This document shows positions 20,116 through 25,998 of a DNA stretch of 25,998 nt, piece by piece. Every line of letters starts with the position of its first letter. Position 1 is the stretch's first letter. The notes below the pieces were generated by a model. It made no database searches, was not told where the DNA came from, and saw only the letters and a program-made list of their open reading frames with translations. Location of the stretch: positions 1 to 25,998 of the forward strand of contig QXVZ01008319.1 in assembly GCA_008931825.1 (NCBI GenBank). The letters are read 5' to 3'. The translations under genes were made by a program, and so were the position numbers. This DNA comes from Phallusia fumigata. Taxonomy: Eukaryota > Chordata > Ascidiacea > Phlebobranchia > Ascidiidae.

Positions 20116-20685
20116 TGTAACGTAATGGGGTTTTATAATACTTGCAAGTGCTGTAATGTGGAATTTTCCGTTTGTTAGTTCTGACCAATCGCAAACGGCC
20201 GATTTCAATTGTCTAGAAACCGTTTGTGTTCAAATAGCCTATGTTTGAATTACGTGGCCAGTTTCAAGTGACCTCAACGGTGGTCCCATTGTTATTCACT
20301 AACCGACAATCTTTTGTGTGAATGCCTAGTGGTAACTAGGTCAAACAAACAACGTGCTCTGACGGTTCCTAATCTGAACAAAGCCTTACGTTATTTGAGT
20401 ATTTGCAAGTGACTTGAGAAGAGCTACGTTTGAATTTTACTGGTCGTTTTGAATTGTGCATATAAGTAGCAAGCCTAGTGCCGAGTCGTCATTCTAATTC
20501 TATTCCATCCGTTCTTGTGAATCACTACGCATTATCGCATTCTATGCTTTTCTGCGTTACTCTGACTCAGAGTAGAATAAAAGGATCAAACAACTCAAGC
20601 GTTTAAAAACCAGTTCAAGTTATTCAGAACACGCAGGGTTGTGTAGGAACCCCAAATCTGTAATCATACTGCTCCAAATCTGGGA
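20116..20685 (+). mobile_element. Possible solo LTR inside the hAT-type region
   Basis: The segment has the order expected of a compact LTR: CATATAAG (20458-20465) and AATAAA (20576-20581) about 115 bases later. A TGT start (20116 or 20150) is possible. Its exact ends and target duplication are not clear. The flanking 55-base repeats are too long for an integration duplication and may be part of the host element. Confidence 0.25.
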
Positions 20686-20740
20686 ACAATATTGTGACGT
20701 TTCAATGACAATGCTTGTGCAGTTAGCTATGGGCACATAG
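20686..20740 (+). repeat. 55-base direct repeat, copy 2
   Basis: This is the second copy of the repeat at 20061-20115, in the same orientation. Confidence 0.8.
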
Positions 20741-21272
20741 CCTAGTAAATATATATCTTTTTTTAAATTTTAAGATTGTGTATATGGAATGGCAGTATGG
20801 TGAAAGCCCCTTTTATACTTCAAATTTTCCTAGGAAGTAATTTTTTACTGAATATCTTATATTGTTTTGGTTGATGTATTTAGCTCTGTTCTCAATTTTA
20901 AGTTAACTCGCATTCTATTTCAACAATCACAGCGACTCACATAAATGTCACCTTTAGCAGTTGATATACTTAGTCACTGGTAACCTAATTTCTGTTAAGG
21001 GGCCCATGAACTTGCACTAAAACACTTCTGTGGCCCAAGATGCTCAAAAACTTGGACCACCCTGGTATAGAATGTACAACTGAGTTTAAAACATCTTGTT
21101 TACACAAAATCATTTTCCATGAAATGCCAAACTGCAGTTTGTACGAAAGTTTTGACATATTTACACAAGCATTTGTACACGACAACATGGTTCATCACTT
21201 TGAACACTGCAACAAGTATTTGTGGGTTGTTCACTATTGGTTGAGTTTGTTTTTGTCCTGAAGGTTGCATTT

Positions 21273-21521
21273 TCATCCAACAATCTCAATCACTCTGTCG
21301 CCTTCTTCCTCTGCACCAGCGCCCCCCCTCACAGCTAAATCCGATGAGCGATTTGTAGATGCCCAAAGAGTTGACAATTTCTCCACCAACCATTTCTTTG
21401 CCTTGGTTATTTGACATTCTATTGCCTTTGAGTAAAGCAAGGGATTAAGGGCGCTGTTGATTGGAAGCAATAGACAAGCGCTCAACACGTAAGCATCTGG
21501 TGGCATCTTGAGTCCTCCAAC
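21273..21521 (-). CDS. GPCR TM7 and cytoplasmic tail (3' end of LDLa receptor gene)
   Basis: Right after the undetermined base at 21522 the minus strand encodes LKMPPDAYVLSACLLLPINS and then ALNPLLYS, followed by an amphipathic tail and a stop at 21273-21275. LPINSALNP(L/I)LY is the TM7 signature of LGR/relaxin-receptor and GRL101-type rhodopsin-family GPCRs, and NPLLY is the NPxxY switch. The tail (KAKKWLVEKLSTLW) fits helix 8, and the end is acidic and Gly/Ala-rich. TM1-6 and any leucine-rich repeats that should precede it are absent. The frame reads through the N by chance or because the gap size is a placeholder. I treat it as the last exon of the gene whose ectodomain lies upstream. Confidence 0.75.
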   Translation of the reverse strand, partial: VGGLKMPPDAYVLSACLLLPINSALNPLLYSKAIECQITKAKKWLVEKLSTLWASTNRSSDLAVRGGAGAEEEGDRVIEIVG

Positions 21522-21522
21522 N
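21522..21522. other. Single undetermined base hiding a gap in the receptor gene
   Basis: An LDLa module (CENKRFYCTNK) stops at this N and TM7 starts directly after it. A receptor needs at least six more helices in between. The N must stand for an assembly gap of unknown size, or for a real deletion. Confidence 0.8.
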
Positions 21523-24352
21523 TGTTTATTTGTGCAGTAAAACCTTTTGTTTTCACAGCGACATCTGCTTTCATCAGATTCATTGTCACAATCGATAATT
21601 CCGTCGCAAACAGTTTTTCTGTCAATTGAAAACTTATTTTTAGCTCTGCAATAAAAACGGGTTTTGTGGCAAAGTTCAGAAAATTCATCCGAACTGTCGT
21701 CACAATCGATATTTCCGTCGCACACCTGAGTGCTTTTTATGTTGATCTTTCTATTTGCGAAACAATAAAATAAGTTTAAACATCCGGCTTCTCCAAGAAA
21801 CGCCAGTTCGTCATTAAGTGTTCCATCACATATTGAGCTTGATAAAACTTTTCGATCGCCGCCGTTATTCAAACGATACTGAAACCAAGACCTCAACATC
21901 ACGTTGTCAGCTCTTACACACCTAAATATTTCGTGGTCTTTACAGTTTTTTGATAAACACCGAGTTTTTCCCGAGTCATTTGGAGACGAACAGTATTTCG
22001 TGTTTATTTGATCAACACATTGCACGCTTGAATTGCACAATTTCCCTCTTTGAACCGAGCAGACAGATTTATTCTGACAATGCATCTGATTTGCCGGACA
22101 AGTTCCCCTCACGTCGTCACACAAACTTTGATTTAAACACAGACATTCATCTGAAATATCAAAGCAATCCACGATACGGTCACAAACTTGCTTGGGTGAT
22201 ATAATCAGTTTTTTGTCCAAGCACTGAAAACATCTGAATTGTCCATCGACAAAACAAAGATCAGATTTATCAGAACATTGAGTCACTGAATCGTAGACGT
22301 TGGTTTGAGGCAAAACACAAACACCTTGTCTCGAAGGCCCAGAACATTTAAACCCAAATCCCGACTTGATTTCGTCGCTATTGTCACTGCAACTACTAAC
22401 TCTGTCACAAAAGGAAACACCAGCTAAGACTTTGTGATTTTCACAAATAAAAATATTCAGACAAAATGTTTCTGTTTTTTTGCAGTTTGAGAAGACACAA
22501 ATCCCTTTCTTGCTTCCACAACTGTTGACGTCTTTAGCACAAGATGGTTGGATTACTGTATTGCAATTTGCTGAAAATGTGGAATTCACAAGATACCTGG
22601 CAAGTTGTTCATTCTTACAAGTTGTGGCAAACATCGTGCAAGATTGACATGTAAAGTTTGAGATCGAACAAAGTTTGTCACTTCCATCAAAGCAATCTTC
22701 AACGTTGTCACCTAACCAGTCCCAAGGTATGCATCTACCAGTAGATGGGCAATGTTTGTTACCAGGATCACACGGACATCTTGCGTAAACTCCAGAGCAA
22801 TTACATGTGTAATGTGACTCGTCACTACCGTCAAAACAATCACGATTTCCATCACACAGCAAAGATCGATCAATACAATTTCCCTCCATACTAATATTGC
22901 ATTGTTTCGTGCCAACACATGCACATTCGAACTTATGAGCTGGACAAGTGCAATTAACTTCATCACTCCAATCTCCACAGTCATTCCATCCATTACATTG
23001 CCTATCTTTGCTGATGCAACCATTGTCAGTTGTGCAGTTCTTCGTTTTGTAACAAGGGCATTCAAACTTATGAGCTGGACAAGTGCAATTAACTTCATCA
23101 CTCCAATATCCACATTCATTCCTTCCATTACATATCCTGTCTTTGCGGATGCATCCATAGCCAGTTGTGCAGTTCTTTGTTTTGTAACAAGGGCATTCAA
23201 ACTTATGAGCTGGACAAGTGCAATTAACTTCATCACTTATATCTCCACAGTCATTCCTTCCATTACATTGCCTGTATTTGTGGATGCAACCATTGCCAGT
23301 TGTGCAGTTCTTTGTTTTATAACAATCACATTCAAACTTATGAGCTGGACAAGTGCAATTAACTTCATCACTCCAATATCCACATTCATTCCTTCCATTA
23401 CATATCCTGTCTTTGCGGATGCATCCATAGCCAGTTGTGCAGTTCTTTGTTTTGTAACAAGGGCATTCAAACTTATGAGCTGGACAAGTGCAATTAACTT
23501 CATCACTTATATCTCCACAGTCATTCCTTCCATTACATTGCCTGTATTTGTGGATGCAACCATTGCCAGTTGTGCAGTTCTTTGTTTTATAACAATCGCA
23601 TTCAAACTCATGAGCTGGACAAGTGCAATTAACTTCATCACTCCAATCTCCACAGTCATTCCTTCCATCACATTTCCTGTATTTGCGGATGCAACCATTG
23701 TCAGTTGTGCAGTTATTTGTTTTGTAACAAGGGCATTCCAACTTATGAGCTGGACAAGTGCAATTAACTTCATCACTCCAATCTCCACAGTCATTATCTC
23801 CATTACATTGCCCATCTTTGCTGATGCAACCATAGTCAGTTGTGCAGTTCTTTGTTTTGTAACAATCACATTCAAACTTATGTGTTGGACAATGGCAATT
23901 AACTTCATCACTCCAGTCTCCACAGTCATTATATCCATTACATTGCCAATATTTGCGGATGCAACCATTGTCAGTTGTGCAGTTCTTTGTTTTGTAACAA
24001 AGGCATTCAAACTTATCCGCTGGACAAGTGCAATTAACTTCATCACTTCCATCTGGACACTCTATCTTTCCATCACATCGCTTCCGCTCTGACACACAAC
24101 CAAATCTACCTTTACAAGTAGTGTTGAAGCAGTCGCACTGAAACTTGCTTTCAGGACAAATGTCATTAAACTCGTCGCTCCAATCTCCACAGTCGTTTCG
24201 GTCGTTCCCGTCAATTACATTCGACATTTCTATGCATCCTGGTTTGTCCCCACACGCACCAAACTTGTGACAAGCACATTCGAACATTGAAGAAGGACAG
24301 GTGCAGTTGGGACCACGGTACGGTTTCTCGCACACCGAGAGATTTTCAGGTT
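21523..24352 (-). CDS. LDL-receptor class A repeat ectodomain of a GRL101/RXFP-like GPCR (partial)
   Basis: An open frame of about 940 codons encodes an extracellular array of LDLa modules, calcium-dependent ligand-binding units recognised by C..DC.D.SDE. The first codons, CEKPYRGPNCTC, look like the end of an EGF-like module. Two LDLa modules follow, then eight near-identical 45-residue units (22950-24029). About eight more diverged modules, some missing motifs, extend to the N at 21522. A splice acceptor, CACCCACAG, sits directly before 24352, so this is an internal exon (entering in phase 2) and the signal peptide lies on an unseen upstream exon. The whole array is a single exon of 2.8 kb. 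The eight units have eight cysteines instead of six and two NCT sequons each. With TM7 downstream, the best match is a GRL101-like receptor. Confidence 0.88.
22950..24029 (-). repeat. Eight 135-bp coding tandem repeats (LDLa units)
   Basis: Units of exactly 45 codons with consensus TCPAHKFEC.CYKTKNCTT, then GCI, C.GRNDCGDWSDEVNC. Positions vary mainly at the residue after FEC and in the loop before the calcium site (DWSDE, DISDE, YWSDE). The period, a multiple of three, also keeps other frames open on both strands. Confidence 0.92.
23085..23624 (-). repeat. 270-bp higher-order duplication of two LDLa units
   Basis: The block 23355-23624 and the block 23085-23354 each hold one DISDE unit and one YWSDE unit. 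Their proteins differ by a single residue (HEF against HKF), so the pair was copied as a unit recently, or was homogenised by gene conversion. Confidence 0.85.
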
Positions 24353-24994
24353 CTGTGGGTGAAATTTAAAAAAATCTTGTCACAAGGAAAATTTATAAAA
24401 TGCGTTGTGTCGGCGCATATGTTTAGGGTTAAAAGCAAAACACAAAAATATTTTTTTCCCTGTTTCATTTTTCTTGCACAAGTCGATGCAGACAGGATTT
24501 TTAAATCTGGCCGCTAGGGGACAGTTGAGCACTATTTTTTTAAACAGGGATGTTTGTATGTTTGAACATTTAAGTTGGGAAACGTCAATACCAACAAACT
24601 ATTGGATATGATCTTCGCAAGGTCCATGCAACGATCCGCAGGAAAAAAGGAACTAGTTACAAGTATGATGAGCATATATAATTGTTGTTTTGATTAAATA
24701 GTTGTTTATTGGGCTTATATGTTGGCTATGTTGGTCAAATCGAGTGTTAAGTTGTGTTGAAACCTTGTGGAGTTGAACTCGGACTATTAGACCAGCAGCA
24801 ATAACAGCGATAAGCAATCGCCTAATTTCAACATATTTAACAAGAGATTAGCTTTTGAAGTTTCGGCATCGAGGGCCGACCTTTATTGGCTCGTTAATTT
24901 ATCGACTCTAATCGGTCTAGGCCAGAGCAGGTGGGCGGCCGCCGAAATCCCAAGTTGTATTGAGTGGACTGATTTAAAATTATCAAAATGACTC
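24353..24994. other. Probable intron or 5' region of the receptor gene
   Basis: It begins, on the minus strand, with the acceptor that feeds the LDLa exon. I found no upstream exon with a signal peptide. A weak B-box-like GAGTTCAACTC (minus, near 24780-24768) has no foldable tRNA around it. Confidence 0.35.
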
Positions 24995-25287
24995 TGTAGC
25001 CCTTCTAGCGGCAAACGCGCCTACACGACTTGACTAACGAGAGAACTGCAGTTATTGCGTCACACGTCGCGACCTGAGCTATGTACAACATTGTCGCAAC
25101 TTGGCGATCAGAGAGCCACATTATTGCACGACACGCAGTAAACCTTGTACCTGACCGATCATAGAGCCGTCTTTGGGACTTCCCCTAGCACCGGTATATA
25201 AACCGCTCCGTTTCCGGCCACACGTTATTCTTGGTAAAAACTCTGACTTGGTAACAGCTAGACAGACCAGCAAACGAGGCTGCGACA
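24995..25287 (+). mobile_element. Possible LTR with primer-binding site
   Basis: The segment starts TGTAGCCC and ends GCTGCGACA. It has a good TATA box, TATATAAA, at 25195-25202. Three bases after its end, TGGTGCGCGAAAT (25291-25303) begins with TGG, as primer-binding sites for tRNA 3' CCA ends do. This is the layout of the 5' LTR of a retrotransposon, but no gag or pol follows in the window and no polyadenylation signal is visible inside. Confidence 0.35.
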
Positions 25288-25946
25288 TTTTGGTGCGCGA
25301 AATAACATGGAAGCTATGCTGCGACTGTAAATAGTTAAAGTGCTTTAGCGCTGTCGTAAAGTCAACGTTTGGAGTACGAAAAAATGCTTACCGACGTGTA
25401 ACTTCATTAGGGAGCCTAACATGTGACCAACATGTACTAGCCTTTCCTTCCAAGCAGCAGAGGTCGTACATGTTAAATAATCACAATGAGACCAGGAGAA
25501 CGACGCTCGCGTATGGCGGTGCGCAGGCACCGATCGCCCGCCGTGGTAGCGCGACAACCCCGACCCCTAGCAGCCATTTTTCTAGAGGCGCCTTAGCTCT
25601 GGCCAAAGTCGAATATGGACGTTTAATTAGAAGTCTAGGGTAAATATGTTAATATGATACATAATATTGCTTGGCAATCAGTTTTTACGTTGTTAGTCTA
25701 CTTCTACTTTCATTACCGATGACTTGTCTCATGACCTTCTGTTTGAATAAACTTGTACAACAAAAGTTACTTAAGATACAAGCAAACATAAATATCCAAA
25801 ATTGTATTCTGTCTAGGGTGCGATACGATTTTCAAGGATCTATTTAAATGATGACGTAAATGTGTTAATAAAAAATACGAAATTTGATCATGTATCACCC
25901 TTTAAGTAACGTTCTGCGGTCAGAGGCCGAAAAAGGTTCAAATGAT
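25288..25946. other. Stretch without recognised gene
   Basis: The minus-strand frame at 25345-25557 has no recognisable domain. If the segment before it is an LTR, this would be the leader of a degraded element. Confidence 0.35.
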
Positions 25947-25991
25947 TTGAGTTGAGTTTATTTCGCTTGGTGAAAGAAAACATAGCGACAC
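25947..25991 (+). repeat. Dispersed 44-base repeat, copy 2
   Basis: Same orientation and nearly the same sequence as 14815-14858, about 11 kb away. It runs nearly to the window edge, so the repeat may be longer. Confidence 0.75.
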
Positions 25992-25998
25992 AATATCA

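Larger units (their letters stand above)
19883..21064. mobile_element. Non-autonomous hAT-type element(s), degenerate
   Basis: CAGTGGTTCCCAACTTTTTC at 19883-19902, soon followed by GTGATCCCC, is typical of hAT transposon left ends. At 21064, reading inward on the minus strand, CAGGGTGGTCCAAGTTTTTG is followed by GGGCCACAG, another familiar hAT end. The two termini match at most of their positions. They may bound one element of about 1.2 kb, or be single ends of two different ones. No transposase is present, and I find no 8-base target duplication (TTGTTGTG against GTATAGAA). Confidence 0.4.

Noticed and set aside
19883..21064. 8-base target duplication for the hAT-type element
   Set aside because: The 8 bases outside each end (TTGTTGTG and GTATAGAA) do not match.
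22902..24092. Plus-strand open frame of 396 codons, and long second-frame ORFs on the minus strand, over the LDLa array
   Set aside because: They have the same 135-bp period as the LDLa repeats. A repeat length divisible by three keeps any stop-free frame open, so these are by-products. The real frame has conserved cysteines and SDE motifs.
24760..24830. tRNA-like sequence on the minus strand with GAGTTCAACTC
   Set aside because: T stem pairing fails beyond the first pair and no A-box is convincing. At most an old SINE head.

Overview
This window looks like genomic DNA from an invertebrate animal, probably marine, rather than a bacterium. Coding density is low, intergenic DNA is AT-rich, there are splice-acceptor-like sites, relics of LINEs, LTR elements, hAT-type transposons and Polinton-type DNA viruses, and one large gene for an extracellular LDL-receptor class A (LDLa) array ending in a GPCR TM7 segment. 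That receptor layout is known from mollusc, echinoderm and cephalochordate GRL101/relaxin-receptor-like proteins. I cannot name the species.

Layout. 1-3.1 kb: mostly non-coding, with one doubtful exon and a decayed L1-like LINE on + (ORF1 coiled coil, then a reverse-transcriptase YADD motif). 4.0-8.8 kb: a block of broken virus-derived genes, all on the minus strand. In transcription order it holds an SF3 helicase resembling papillomavirus E1, unrecognised reading frames, a basic Gag-like frame, a protein-primed family-B DNA polymerase of the Polinton/adintovirus/bidnavirus kind, and an unrecognised gene with its own TATA box. Four short direct repeats spaced 19-20 bp lie just upstream of the helicase. 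10.6-10.9 kb: a LINE ORF1 relic (minus). 12.2-12.8 kb: a decayed C2H2 zinc-finger gene (+). 15.6-17.1 kb: two single-N assembly joins, each flanked by duplicated sequence, plus a LINE C-terminal fragment (minus). 18.6-18.8 kb: a strong foldback. 19.9-21.1 kb: hAT-type termini enclosing an LTR-like segment. 21.3-24.35 kb: the LDLa/GPCR gene (minus), with a single-N join that has lost its middle. 25.0-25.3 kb: a possible LTR with a primer-binding site.

The only clearly functional-looking gene is the LDLa receptor. The most notable part is the viral block: an E1-like SF3 helicase and a Polinton-type PolB lie 1.5-2.5 kb apart on one strand. They may be relics of one replicon that combined both enzymes, but all are frameshifted and nested insertions are equally possible. 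Nothing here looks like an intact virus.
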